Below are positions 1 through 8,541 of a stretch of 64,000 bases of DNA, one piece after another. Numbering within the stretch: the stretch's first letter is position 1; every line of letters starts with the position of its first letter. The stretch is from Clostridiales bacterium. GTDB lineage: Bacteria; Bacillota; Clostridia; Lachnospirales; Lachnospiraceae. Position numbers and translations under genes: made by a program. The DNA lies in contig JAGZJZ010000034.1 of NCBI GenBank assembly GCA_018365455.1, positions 4,523 to 68,522 of the forward strand. The letters run 5' to 3'. Under the pieces are notes generated by a model. The model ran no database searches and was not told the origin of the DNA. It saw only the letters and a list, made by a program, of their open reading frames with translations.

Positions 1-951
1 TCTGTTGGACAGTATCCCAAGTGGTTTCATCCACAGAAACAGGAAAACGGGGATTATCTTGTAATTGACGGTGAAGGAACTGCCATTGCAAAAATGCCGG
101 TGGGAGCTACATTTTTTGACCAAACCTATTTCCCTTACTGTGAGGACTACCCGGATGACTATCGTGACCTGGATCATCAAATGGGAAAAGTGCTGTGGAG
201 TGCATTGGTACATAGTCCCTGGGATCATGCCGCTGAGCCGGATTTCTACAGCCAGCTTCGGGAGCGAACACTCAAAATGAGGGAAACGACAGATCGTGCA
301 CTTATGATCACCTGCGGATGCAACCTTTTTGAGTGGGGCACCTTCTTAAGAAGAATGGATAATTTTCTCATGGATACTTATGCAGACCCGGAAAATGTAG
401 AGATATTGGTAGGGGAACTGATGGAACGCCACCTGGCTACGCTGGAAAAGGTATGTGAGTCGGTGGGAGATATTGTAGATATTCTCAGATTTGGAGATGA
501 CCTGGGCATGGATACCGGAATGTTTATGTCTCAGGAGAAATACCAGACACTTTTTAAGCCTCATCATAAGAAATTAAATGATTATGTTCATAAACACAGC
601 AATATGAAAACATTTTTACATTCTTGCGGTTCCATTTACCCCATAATGGGAGATCTCATCGATGCGGGATACGATGTGATTAATCCGGTTCAGACAACTG
701 CTTACCAGATGGACCCACAGGTATTAAAAAGAGAATTTGGCAGGGACATCACCTTTTGGGGCGGCGGCTGCAATACTCGCTCAGTACTTAACCGGTCCAC
801 GCCTGAGGAAGTATATGACTACACCAGAAGGATGATTGATATCTTCTATCAGGATGGAGGATTTGTGTTCAATCAGGAACACAATATTATGCCGGATGTA
901 CCGCCGGAGAATTTACTGGCAATGTATCGGGCAGTGGCGGATGCAAGATAG
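1..951 (+). CDS. UroD-family methyltransferase-like protein (5' truncated by window edge)
   Basis: The reading frame is open from base 1 and ends with TAG at 949-951, giving at least 316 residues, so the N-terminus lies outside the window. The sequence belongs to the uroporphyrinogen decarboxylase superfamily, which includes zinc-dependent methyltransferases that move methyl groups to or from corrinoid proteins. A zinc-site-like HSCG motif is visible in the second half. Where MtaA-type enzymes have a GC-E/D-x-P third ligand, this protein has a NQEHNIMPD segment followed by VPPEN, so a His may replace the Cys. It is not the haem enzyme HemE in context or motifs. A CUT2 transporter follows 61 bases downstream on the same strand, suggesting that it acts on an imported compound. 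Family assignment is firm; the substrate is unknown. Confidence 0.85.
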   Translation, partial: SVGQYPKWFHPQKQENGDYLVIDGEGTAIAKMPVGATFFDQTYFPYCEDYPDDYRDLDHQMGKVLWSALVHSPWDHAAEPDFYSQLRERTLKMRETTDRALMITCGCNLFEWGTFLRRMDNFLMDTYADPENVEILVGELMERHLATLEKVCESVGDIVDILRFGDDLGMDTGMFMSQEKYQTLFKPHHKKLNDYVHKHSNMKTFLHSCGSIYPIMGDLIDAGYDVINPVQTTAYQMDPQVLKREFGRDITFWGGGCNTRSVLNRSTPEEVYDYTRRMIDIFYQDGGFVFNQEHNIMPDVPPENLLAMYRAVADAR

Positions 952-1012
952 GTTTTAGCGTGTGTGTAATAGATATGGATAACATGAAATGGCATGAAAG
1001 GAGTATTAAGAA

Positions 1013-2023
1013 ATGGAAAAGGGCAATAAAGTCAATAAAAGCCAGTTGAAAAAATTGTTTGCGAGAAGTGAGGTAACGGTAATTGCGGCAGTGCTGGCTC
1101 TGGGTATTATTTTTACAGCATTTTCGGACAGCTTTTTTACCGCCTATAATTTATTCAACATGGGCAGAACGGCTGCAATCTATATATTTATTGCAATTGG
1201 GCAGGCCTTGGTTGTAATTGTAGGCGGCATGAACTTATCGCTTGGATATATCGGAGGCATGACGGTTGTGGCAGCCGGTTACAGCATGCAGGTATTGGGG
1301 CTTCCGCCGGTGGCAGCAGTACTTGCCGGCCTGGCAGTGGGCGTAGCGGCAGGCTGTATCAATGGCATAATTATTACAACATTAAAGTTAAATTCATTTG
1401 TAGTTACCTTGGCTACTTCTTTTATTTTTACCGGTTTAATCAACGGTATTTCCCAGGGTTATCCCTACAATGAGATACCGGAAAGCTTTACATTTTTGGG
1501 AAGAGAAGGTTTCCTTGGGATTCCGTTTCTTCTCTGGATGGCAGCGATCGCCTTAATAGTACTGGGATATTTCTTCAAATATACAGTGACAGGGCGCCGT
1601 ATCTTGTCTACCGGAGGAAATGTGGAGGCGGCAAGGATGTCCGGTGTCAATACAAATAAAATGATCATTCTGGCGAATGTGGGTTCCGGATTATTTGCAG
1701 CAATCGCAGGGCTTTTATGGATCTCCAGAACGGGGTCTGCACAGCCGTCTACCGGTGTGGACTGGATGGTTATTTCCTTTGCGGTGGCAGTAATCGGCGG
1801 AACGGCGCTAAAGGGCGGTGTATTTAATCCCATCGGAGTATTCTTTGCGGGCTTTTTGATTGTTATGGTTAAGAACGGTTTAGTTATGTTAAATGCCAAT
1901 ATTTATTACGAGCAGGCGTATTTGGGATTGATTCTTTTGCTGGCGGTTTCCCTGGATAGTATTAAATCCATTATGAATAACAGGAAGCTGAAACAGGAGT
2001 TGAAAAAGAAGCAGCATGCTTAG
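1013..2023 (+). CDS. CUT2 (ribose-type) ABC transporter permease
   Basis: A 336-residue polytopic inner-membrane protein of the RbsC/branched-chain permease family. It has about ten hydrophobic segments, beginning around residue 18, and the conserved GGMNLSLGYIGGMT region near residues 70-85. An AVIGGTALKGG segment near residue 260 matches the loop thought to contact the ATPase. The start ATG follows an AAAGGAG site. The gene is followed by its binding protein (2169) and ATPase (3335), making a complete CUT2 importer. Family members import pentoses, hexoses, autoinducer-2 or polyols as monomers. The adjacent UroD gene hints at a methylated substrate, but this is inference only. The final codons overlap an inverted repeat that starts at 2022. 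Confidence 0.9.
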   Translation: MEKGNKVNKSQLKKLFARSEVTVIAAVLALGIIFTAFSDSFFTAYNLFNMGRTAAIYIFIAIGQALVVIVGGMNLSLGYIGGMTVVAAGYSMQVLGLPPVAAVLAGLAVGVAAGCINGIIITTLKLNSFVVTLATSFIFTGLINGISQGYPYNEIPESFTFLGREGFLGIPFLLWMAAIALIVLGYFFKYTVTGRRILSTGGNVEAARMSGVNTNKMIILANVGSGLFAAIAGLLWISRTGSAQPSTGVDWMVISFAVAVIGGTALKGGVFNPIGVFFAGFLIVMVKNGLVMLNANIYYEQAYLGLILLLAVSLDSIKSIMNNRKLKQELKKKQHA

Positions 2024-2092
2024 AGCGTATTTGGAAAATCCCCCATAAACTGGAACGTATAGCTGCCGGAAAGCATGATTCAAACACGCTCT
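2022..2092 (+). repeat. AGAGCGTG-type imperfect palindromic element, copy 1
   Basis: The left arm (AGAGCGTATTTG, from 2022, overlapping the permease stop) is complementary to the right arm (CAAACACGCTCT, to 2092). The inner sequence AGC-N-CC-N-GAAAGCA just before the right arm recurs at 31025-31055 and, on the minus strand, at 19889-19858. It lies between the permease and binding-protein genes, so it will form a hairpin in the operon transcript. It may modulate stability or relative expression. Confidence 0.6.
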
Positions 2093-2168
2093 CGGGCTGC
2101 CGGTACGGGTTGTATTACATATAGAAAGCAGGAGCCATGAAAGCTCCTATGAAAAGGAGAACAATAAT

Positions 2169-3260
2169 ATGAAGAAAATGATCGCAGCTTTATTATGTGC
2201 AGCATTAGTAACGGGATTAAGTGCATGTGGAAGTCCAAAGGCACCGGCGGAAGAAACGAAATCAGGTCAGACGACGGATGCGGCTGCCCCAGATGCAGCA
2301 GGAGAAGAAAAAGCAGGTTCTGATTCCGCAACTAAGATTGCATGGTATGCACCGGCACCCCATCCCTATTTTGACGAAGTAAAAAAGGGCGTGGAAAAAT
2401 TCCAGAAAGATGAGGGTGTGGAAGTCGTAATCCAGATCGGACCGGACTGGACCCAGGCGAGTGAAAATGAGAAGGTAGAGGCTTTGATTGCACAAGGGGT
2501 AAATGCACTTTCCATCTATCCCTGTGACGCCTCCGGAGCAAACGGTCTGTATGAAGAGATCACAAAAAAAATGGGTGTTAATGTAATTAACTTTGGTACG
2601 GATACCGCCAAACCTACAACTGCTTCCTTCGCAGTGGCTACCGATGTAAAACAGGCGGCGTATGATGCAACAGAAGCGGTTATCAAGATGATGGGTGAAA
2701 AAGGAAATATCTTAAACGTTCTGGAAGTACTGGAAGATCCCAATACGGCACTGCGCAAAGAAGGTGTGGAAGAAGCGGTAGCAAAATATCCGGATGTAAA
2801 AATCATTCAGGAAATAGCCGGAATTAAAACCCAGGAAGAGGCAGTCAGCAAAATTGAAAGTGCACTTTCTGCAAATGTTGGGAAAATTGATGGTATCGTA
2901 TGTACCGGACTTGTGACAAGTGTAGGTATGACACAGACTTTATCCGACTATTACGAGAAACAGGGGGATGACAAGCATATCTTTACGGTTGCGATTGATA
3001 CGGACTCTGGTGTAATGAAAGGTATTGAAGATGGAATCGTAGATGCGACAATTGCCCAGAATACCGCAGGACACGGTTATATCTCCTGTATGATTCTAAA
3101 ATATATGGGAGAAGGATATCAGGTAAAGGATGAGCAATATTTTATTAATGCGGGTAATGTTATCGTAACGAAAGACAATCTGACTACCTATGAAACAGAA
3201 CTGGATCAGGTAACCCAGGATATTTTAGGAAAACTCACAACGGAATATCTGACGAAATAG
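2169..3260 (+). CDS. Sugar ABC transporter substrate-binding lipoprotein (RbsB-like, Peripla_BP_4)
   Basis: A 363-residue exported lipoprotein. The signal peptide (residues 1-19) ends in a lipobox LSAC with Cys20 as the acylated residue, and is followed by a low-complexity Ala/Glu/Thr linker. The mature domain, starting near KIAWYAPAPHPYFDEVKKG, is a type I periplasmic binding fold (RbsB class). It should be tethered outside the membrane to deliver ligand to the permease at 1013 with the ATPase at 3335. The ATG follows AAAAGGAG. The gene between permease and ATPase departs from the commoner ATPase-permease-binding protein order. The ligand cannot be read from the sequence. Confidence 0.9.
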   Translation: MKKMIAALLCAALVTGLSACGSPKAPAEETKSGQTTDAAAPDAAGEEKAGSDSATKIAWYAPAPHPYFDEVKKGVEKFQKDEGVEVVIQIGPDWTQASENEKVEALIAQGVNALSIYPCDASGANGLYEEITKKMGVNVINFGTDTAKPTTASFAVATDVKQAAYDATEAVIKMMGEKGNILNVLEVLEDPNTALRKEGVEEAVAKYPDVKIIQEIAGIKTQEEAVSKIESALSANVGKIDGIVCTGLVTSVGMTQTLSDYYEKQGDDKHIFTVAIDTDSGVMKGIEDGIVDATIAQNTAGHGYISCMILKYMGEGYQVKDEQYFINAGNVIVTKDNLTTYETELDQVTQDILGKLTTEYLTK

Positions 3261-3334
3261 AATAATGTGCCTTCCAGAGAAAATACGCTGCTATAAAGAA
3301 GCATTTTCGAAGGGAGGCATCAGTGGAGGTTTGT

Positions 3335-4837
3335 ATGCTGGAATTAAAAAATATAAGTAAAATTTTCCCGGGGGTTAAAGCACTGGATGATGTTTCCCTA
3401 AGCTTTTGCAAAGGTGAAATACATGCTTTAATGGGTGAAAATGGTGCCGGGAAATCAACCCTCATGAAAATTATAACGGGAATTTATCATCCGGATATGG
3501 GAGAGATGTATCTGGATGGAGAGAAAGCAGATATCAAGAATTTCAGGGATGCAGTTGCCCATGATATTAATATGGTAAGTCAGGAAATTCAGGTTATCCC
3601 GGAATCAACGGTGGCTGAAAACATTATTTTAGACCGGATTGACCAGTATAAAAAAAGAGGGATGGTGGACTGGAAGCGGATTAATGAGACAGCGGAGAAG
3701 TATCTGCGCATTGTGGGACTGGATATCAGCCCAACCCAGAAAATTGAGCATCTGACGGCAGCTCAGAAGCAGTTAATTCAGATAGCGAAAGCGTTGTCCT
3801 CAAATGCAAAATACATACTCCTGGATGAGCCTACATCCTCTTTGACCACTTACGAGAGCAATAATCTGATTAAGATTGTAAAGCGTCTAAAGGAACAGAA
3901 TGTGGCAGTTATCTTTGTATCCCATAAACTGGAAGAGGTAATCGCACTTTGTGATAAAGTATCCGTACTGAGAGACGGGAAATATGTGGGGACAAAAAGC
4001 TGTGTGGGAATTACCAGACAGGACATTGTAAAAATGATGATTGGGCGGGAGGAATCAAATGAACACCTGGGATTTCTGGATGTGAAAGAAGATGTGGTGC
4101 TGGAAGCGAAAAATATCACCACATACGGGCAGTTTGACCATGTTGGATTCCAGCTAAAGCGTGGGGAAATCCTTGGATTTTATGGGTTGGTTGGCTCCGG
4201 ACGGACAGAATTAGTGAGGCTTTTAATTGGTGCAGATAAAATGGATCAGGGTGAAGTTTATGTAAAAGGAAAAAAGGCATCCATTAATTCTGTCCAGGAC
4301 AGCCTGGAGCGGTATGGCATCGGGTATGTATCGGAAAACAGGAAAGAAGAAGGACTGATTCTGGACTTTTCGGTTGGCACAAATACAACCATAACAATAT
4401 GGTCCCGCATACGCAATAAGTTTAAGAAGATCAGCGTAAAGGAAGAAGAGAAAACGATCCGCTATATGATCGACAAAATGAAAATCAAGACGCCCACTGC
4501 GGAAACCAAAGTAGGAAGCCTCTCCGGCGGAAATCAGCAAAAGGTGAGCATCGGGAAGTGGCTGGCTGCAGACTGTGATGTGCTCATTATCGACGAGCCT
4601 ACGGTTGGCGTTGATGTAGGGGCGAAAAAATATATTCATGATTTAATCTGGAGTCTTGCCAAGGATGAAGGGAAATCCATTATCCTGATTTCTTCCGATA
4701 TGCCTGAAATGATTACCCTTGCCAGACGTATTCTGGTATTTAAAGACCAGAAGATTACAGGTGAAATTGATAACCTGAATGCCGGGGAACGAAGATATGA
4801 GGATGTAAGCGGTGAGATTGGAAAATTGATGGCTTAA
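3335..4837 (+). CDS. CUT2 sugar ABC transporter ATP-binding protein (RbsA/MglA type)
   Basis: About 500 residues with two tandem ABC cassettes, as usual for RbsA/MglA. The first cassette has Walker A GENGAGKST. The second has the degenerate Walker A-like loop GLVGSGRTE, the signature SGGNQQKV and Walker B LIIDEPT. The first cassette's signature is also degenerate (TAAQKQLIQI), as in relatives. I chose ATG at 3335 because the family begins LELKNISKxFPGV. A GTG at 3323 is also preceded by GGGAGG and would add four residues. The protein energises the transporter of 1013 and 2169 from the cytoplasm. A strong terminator follows at 4882, ending this transcription unit. Confidence 0.92.
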   Translation: MLELKNISKIFPGVKALDDVSLSFCKGEIHALMGENGAGKSTLMKIITGIYHPDMGEMYLDGEKADIKNFRDAVAHDINMVSQEIQVIPESTVAENIILDRIDQYKKRGMVDWKRINETAEKYLRIVGLDISPTQKIEHLTAAQKQLIQIAKALSSNAKYILLDEPTSSLTTYESNNLIKIVKRLKEQNVAVIFVSHKLEEVIALCDKVSVLRDGKYVGTKSCVGITRQDIVKMMIGREESNEHLGFLDVKEDVVLEAKNITTYGQFDHVGFQLKRGEILGFYGLVGSGRTELVRLLIGADKMDQGEVYVKGKKASINSVQDSLERYGIGYVSENRKEEGLILDFSVGTNTTITIWSRIRNKFKKISVKEEEKTIRYMIDKMKIKTPTAETKVGSLSGGNQQKVSIGKWLAADCDVLIIDEPTVGVDVGAKKYIHDLIWSLAKDEGKSIILISSDMPEMITLARRILVFKDQKITGEIDNLNAGERRYEDVSGEIGKLMA

Positions 4838-4881
4838 GAAAAGGACCGGCAAAGACAGTAAAAATAACGAAATAAATGCAG

Positions 4882-4928
4882 GGCTGTCCCATAGGGCTGA
4901 GAGATCAGGTTTATGGGGCAGCCTTTTT
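4882..4928 (+). terminator. Intrinsic terminator after the CUT2 operon
   Basis: A 12-bp stem (GGCTGTCCCATA at 4882-4893 with TATGGGGCAGCC at 4912-4923, one G-U pair) is followed directly by TTTTT at 4924-4928. It separates the transporter from the sensor kinase gene. Confidence 0.85.
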
Positions 4929-5015
4929 GCGGGCAGCCGCATTCTACAGTTGTAACCTTTGCCGGGATATTATATGATAACAATAAAGTACAGATTTCCC
5001 AGGGAGGGGTGCCCT

Positions 5016-6752
5016 ATGAAAAAGAAAAGATCAAAGAGTATAGCTTTTAGTATTTCTATTTATTTTATTCTACTAAATGTAGTCAGTTTTCTCCTGTTCT
5101 TTTACCTGATTAATTCCCAGTATTTTAAAATTGCAAAGTCTAATATTATGGAAAATAATCAAATAGCAGCGGACAACATTGCAAAAGGTGTGGATGATGT
5201 CCGGTTCTATTTAAACGACCTCACATTGAAAATGTACTCGGATGAAACGCTGAATGACCTTTGCAGCCAGATTTTCAGAGGGGAGTATGAGAATGAATCC
5301 CAGCGCCAGTCTTTGGCTTTCCAGGCGGAGAGCCGGTGCTATGACTATTTACTGTCCTATAATTTTATACATTCGGTGGGCTTATTTCTGGAAGATGCAG
5401 CTAAGACCGATATATATTTAATTAAGAATTACAGCAGTACCACCTACCAGGTTCACCGGGCTTACCGGGAATATGCCCAGGAACAGGTGATCAGGAATAA
5501 GGGGGCAATGAAGTGCTTTGATGTGGGCAAGGATCACAGTATTATATTTGCCAGGACGATTAAAGACTTTCGCAATGTACTCAAAGATGACCAGATTACC
5601 GGAACAGTAATGGTAATGATCCGGGGGCAATACATACGGGATATTTTAAAAAGTGCAGTTACTACGCCGGGAAGTTATGGCATGCTGGTAAATGGCAGCG
5701 GGGAGGTGACTTATGCCACCCGGGACGGACTTGCAGGGAAATTATTATCAGAAGTGGAAAAAGAGGAAGCAGACAGAGGAGCAATGCCGCAGATTCTGGA
5801 GAGGGGGATAGATTCTCTGGGGCAGAATCTGGTGATTGTAACACCTTTTCAGGATATCAGCCTGTCGATCAGCTCCTTTAAGAATACATTAATCGAGTTT
5901 CTGATTATTTTAGTTATTCTAAACCTGCTTCTGGTGCTTCTGATTTCCAAAAAATTAACCAAACCCATGCATGATTTTGTACATCAGATCCAGGATATAG
6001 GCATAACGGAGATAGCCAGGCAGGTAGATGCAAATGGCTACAGTGAGATTGAAAATATCGCCGATGACTTTAATCACATGCTGACCCGTATCCAGAATCT
6101 GGTGAATGAGAATTATGTGATCAGCCTGAATGAAAAGAATGCCCGGATTGAGGCTCTTCAATCCCAGATTAACCCGCATTTTATATTTAATACATTGGAT
6201 ACCATTAACTGGAAGGTGATGTTTCTGGATATGCCGGAGGTTACAAACATGATTACCTGCCTGGGTGATATGCTGCGCTACACGACTTATCAATATGGAA
6301 AAGAAGTAACGGCCAGTCAGGAAATGCTCCAGATTAAGAATTATCTTTATATTCAGGAGATTCGGTATGACCATTCCTTTCAGACCTATTATCATGTGGA
6401 GGAAGAAGCGTTAAAGCAGGTTATACCATGCCTGATTATTCAGCCTTTAGTGGAAAATGCAGTCGTTCATGGCCTAAAGGATAAGAAAGACGGCGTTCTG
6501 GTAATAAAGCTTTGCATCCGGGAGCAGATGCTTAGGATCATGGTTTTTGATAATGGAAATGGAATGGATCAGCAGAAAATCAGGGAGGTGTATGAGAAAT
6601 CCAAAGGAACATTAAAAGAGAGTATTGGGTTATCCAATGTAAATCAAAGAATCTGCCTGACTTACGGGATGGAAAAAGGATTGAATATGAAAAGCCGTGT
6701 GGGACATTACACCAGAATTGAAATATCAATACCGGTTGCAAAGACTAAGTGA
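5016..6752 (+). CDS. YesM-type sensor histidine kinase
   Basis: A 578-residue membrane sensor kinase. One transmembrane helix is near residues 9-31 and a second near 290-311, enclosing an extracellular domain of about 255 residues, probably Cache-like. A HAMP segment follows at about 312-365, then a His_kinase/LytS-type dimerisation region with the phospho-accepting His388 in NPHFIFNTL, then an ATPase domain with the N-box QPLVENAVVHGL. The true start is ATG 5016, preceded by AGGGAGGGG; an upstream TTG at 4959 lacks a ribosome-binding site. The partner response regulator follows at 6886. Such pairs usually control neighbouring sugar transporter genes, here probably the CUT1 genes from 8542 or the CUT2 genes upstream. 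Confidence 0.9.
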   Translation: MKKKRSKSIAFSISIYFILLNVVSFLLFFYLINSQYFKIAKSNIMENNQIAADNIAKGVDDVRFYLNDLTLKMYSDETLNDLCSQIFRGEYENESQRQSLAFQAESRCYDYLLSYNFIHSVGLFLEDAAKTDIYLIKNYSSTTYQVHRAYREYAQEQVIRNKGAMKCFDVGKDHSIIFARTIKDFRNVLKDDQITGTVMVMIRGQYIRDILKSAVTTPGSYGMLVNGSGEVTYATRDGLAGKLLSEVEKEEADRGAMPQILERGIDSLGQNLVIVTPFQDISLSISSFKNTLIEFLIILVILNLLLVLLISKKLTKPMHDFVHQIQDIGITEIARQVDANGYSEIENIADDFNHMLTRIQNLVNENYVISLNEKNARIEALQSQINPHFIFNTLDTINWKVMFLDMPEVTNMITCLGDMLRYTTYQYGKEVTASQEMLQIKNYLYIQEIRYDHSFQTYYHVEEEALKQVIPCLIIQPLVENAVVHGLKDKKDGVLVIKLCIREQMLRIMVFDNGNGMDQQKIREVYEKSKGTLKESIGLSNVNQRICLTYGMEKGLNMKSRVGHYTRIEISIPVAKTK

Positions 6753-6885
6753 AGAAGCGTTTTGGACATGCAAAGATGAGCGTTGGTTGAAGGAAAATTT
6801 ATAGAAAGGAAGCCACGGTGTGATTCTTTCAACGTTTTATTGTGGCTGTATTGCAGCAGATCTGCAATATGCAGTGGGTATAAAA

Positions 6886-8439
6886 ATGATCAGGGTAATT
6901 GTCGTAGATGATGAAAAAGTCATTCGGGAAGGAATCGGGAGATTTGTAAAGGAAACAGAGGGGTTTGAATTATTGCAGATCTGTGAAAATGGATTCATGG
7001 CATTTGAGGCAATACAGGATAAAAAACCGGATCTTGTGATATGCGATATTCTCATGCCTAAATGGGATGGCATTCAACTGATCGGCGCATGCAGAGAAAA
7101 AGAAATCCAGTGTGAATTTGTTCTGCTAAGCGGTTACAGTGAATTTGAATATGCCAGAGCGGCTATACGGTATCAGGTGCTGGATTATATTAACAAGCCC
7201 ATCAATCCTACCCTTTTAAAGAAAATGCTGGAAGATGCAGCCAGGGTGATCGGGAATAAGAATGAAATGAAGAAAAAATTGCAGTCCACGATTTATGATA
7301 AGGTCCTGGAAGAGGAGGGCATGTCCGGAAATGAAGAGCACATGGAACAACTGCAGATCCATATGCCTCACAGAGTATTGGCGGTTAACGTAGGAGATGT
7401 GAAAGGAAATGGAATTGAATCGGATCATATCAGGGATTACTGCGAAAAAATTTTACAAAAACAGGCATATGAGCAGTATATTGTTTATATAAAAAATGGA
7501 ATTATCGTTATAATCCTGGTAGGAGTGGATACCCGGGAACATGCAATAGAAAAAATTTGGATGGAATTAAAGAAATACGGGAAGGGACAAGGCGGTAATG
7601 CTGCGCTTGGAATTGGGGATGCAGTGTCTGGAATGAAGGGAATTCCCATGTCCTACAGAAAAGCAAAAGCGGCTTTATATGAAGCACAGAGCGGACAGAA
7701 AGCACGTGCAAAAGAGGGCGGACTAAACGGACGCTGCTGCTTTTTTGAGCGTCTGCCATATCCGTATAAAAGTCCCGGCAGTATTTATGCCAGGGATATT
7801 TCGGCAGTGGAGCATGCGCTGCATCTGCACAACCGGGAACAGGTTCTGGAAGCGGTGCAGGAAACCATATGCCGCTATCAGAAATCTCAGCCGCCATATG
7901 TTATTTATTCTTTCATACAAAGATGTGCAAAAGAAATATGGAATCTGTGCGAAGAAAATGCGGCATTACCCCAGGAATATGAACAAAAGGATCTTTCTTC
8001 ACAATTAACGGCGGCACCGAATGTAGAACAGCTTCTGGAACGGTTTTATTCCTTTGCTGTACCGGCATGCAAATCCTTAGAGCAGATTCGCGGAAAGCAT
8101 TACGGAGGTACGATAGATGAGGTAATCAGCTATATTCATTTAAAATATACCCAGGATATCTCTATAGAAAAAATTTGCAGTGTATTCTATTTTAATCAGA
8201 GCTACTTTTCCTCTTTATTCAAGTCTAAAACGGGATGTAATTACAATGATTATGTAACCAATTTAAGAGTTGAAAAGGCAAAAGAGCTTTTAAAATCAGG
8301 AAATTATAAAATCACTGAGATTTCAGAAATGGTGGGGTATAACTCATCCAGATACTTTTCTAAAGTATTCCGTTCCCGTACCGGAGAACTGCCTCAGGAA
8401 TACAAGAACCGCTTTCTGAGCAAAGGGACGGATCAATAG
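6886..8439 (+). CDS. YesN-type response regulator with AraC DNA-binding domain
   Basis: About 517 residues. The N-terminal receiver domain begins IRVIVVDDEK and contains the phosphorylatable Asp in LVICDILMP. A middle region of about 250 residues of the YesN type follows, and the C-terminal 100 residues form an AraC double helix-turn-helix (IDEVISYIHLKYTQDISIEKIC through KVFRSRTGELPQEYK). I chose ATG 6886 by family alignment. A GTG at 6820 has the better ribosome-binding site (AAAGGA) and would add 22 residues of unlikely composition, so the start is uncertain. It forms a pair with the kinase at 5016. Likely targets are the transporter and methyltransferase genes on either side. A terminator follows at 8455. 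Confidence 0.88.
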   Translation: MIRVIVVDDEKVIREGIGRFVKETEGFELLQICENGFMAFEAIQDKKPDLVICDILMPKWDGIQLIGACREKEIQCEFVLLSGYSEFEYARAAIRYQVLDYINKPINPTLLKKMLEDAARVIGNKNEMKKKLQSTIYDKVLEEEGMSGNEEHMEQLQIHMPHRVLAVNVGDVKGNGIESDHIRDYCEKILQKQAYEQYIVYIKNGIIVIILVGVDTREHAIEKIWMELKKYGKGQGGNAALGIGDAVSGMKGIPMSYRKAKAALYEAQSGQKARAKEGGLNGRCCFFERLPYPYKSPGSIYARDISAVEHALHLHNREQVLEAVQETICRYQKSQPPYVIYSFIQRCAKEIWNLCEENAALPQEYEQKDLSSQLTAAPNVEQLLERFYSFAVPACKSLEQIRGKHYGGTIDEVISYIHLKYTQDISIEKICSVFYFNQSYFSSLFKSKTGCNYNDYVTNLRVEKAKELLKSGNYKITEISEMVGYNSSRYFSKVFRSRTGELPQEYKNRFLSKGTDQ

Positions 8440-8454
8440 AAAATGCAAGAATAG

Positions 8455-8491
8455 TGTACCATTTCCTAGAAATTGGTACATTGTTTTTTTT
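8455..8491 (+). terminator. Intrinsic terminator after the response regulator
   Basis: TGTACCA at 8455-8461 pairs with TGGTACA at 8474-8480, extended by an imperfect inner TTTC/GAAA stem, followed by a T-rich run at 8481-8491. The run overlaps the -35 element of the next promoter. Confidence 0.75.
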
Positions 8492-8509
8492 ATAGATAAA
8501 ACTTATATT
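8481..8509 (+). promoter_or_regulatory. Promoter for the CUT1 transporter operon
   Basis: TTGTTT (8481-8486), a 17-bp spacer and TATATT (8504-8509) lie 33 bases upstream of the binding-protein start. Position and spacing fit a housekeeping sigma promoter. Confidence 0.55.
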
Positions 8510-8541
8510 ATTGGTATCAAACAAGTGAAGGAGAGGGTACT

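Noticed and set aside
1465..1899. Long antisense open frame inside the CUT2 permease gene (one of many such frames in the window)
   Set aside because: Codon-shadow of a real gene, no ribosome-binding site, no recognisable protein pattern.
4959..5015. TTG start extending the first sensor kinase upstream
   Set aside because: No ribosome-binding site. ATG 5016 has AGGGAGGGG at proper spacing and begins a normal basic-then-hydrophobic membrane anchor.
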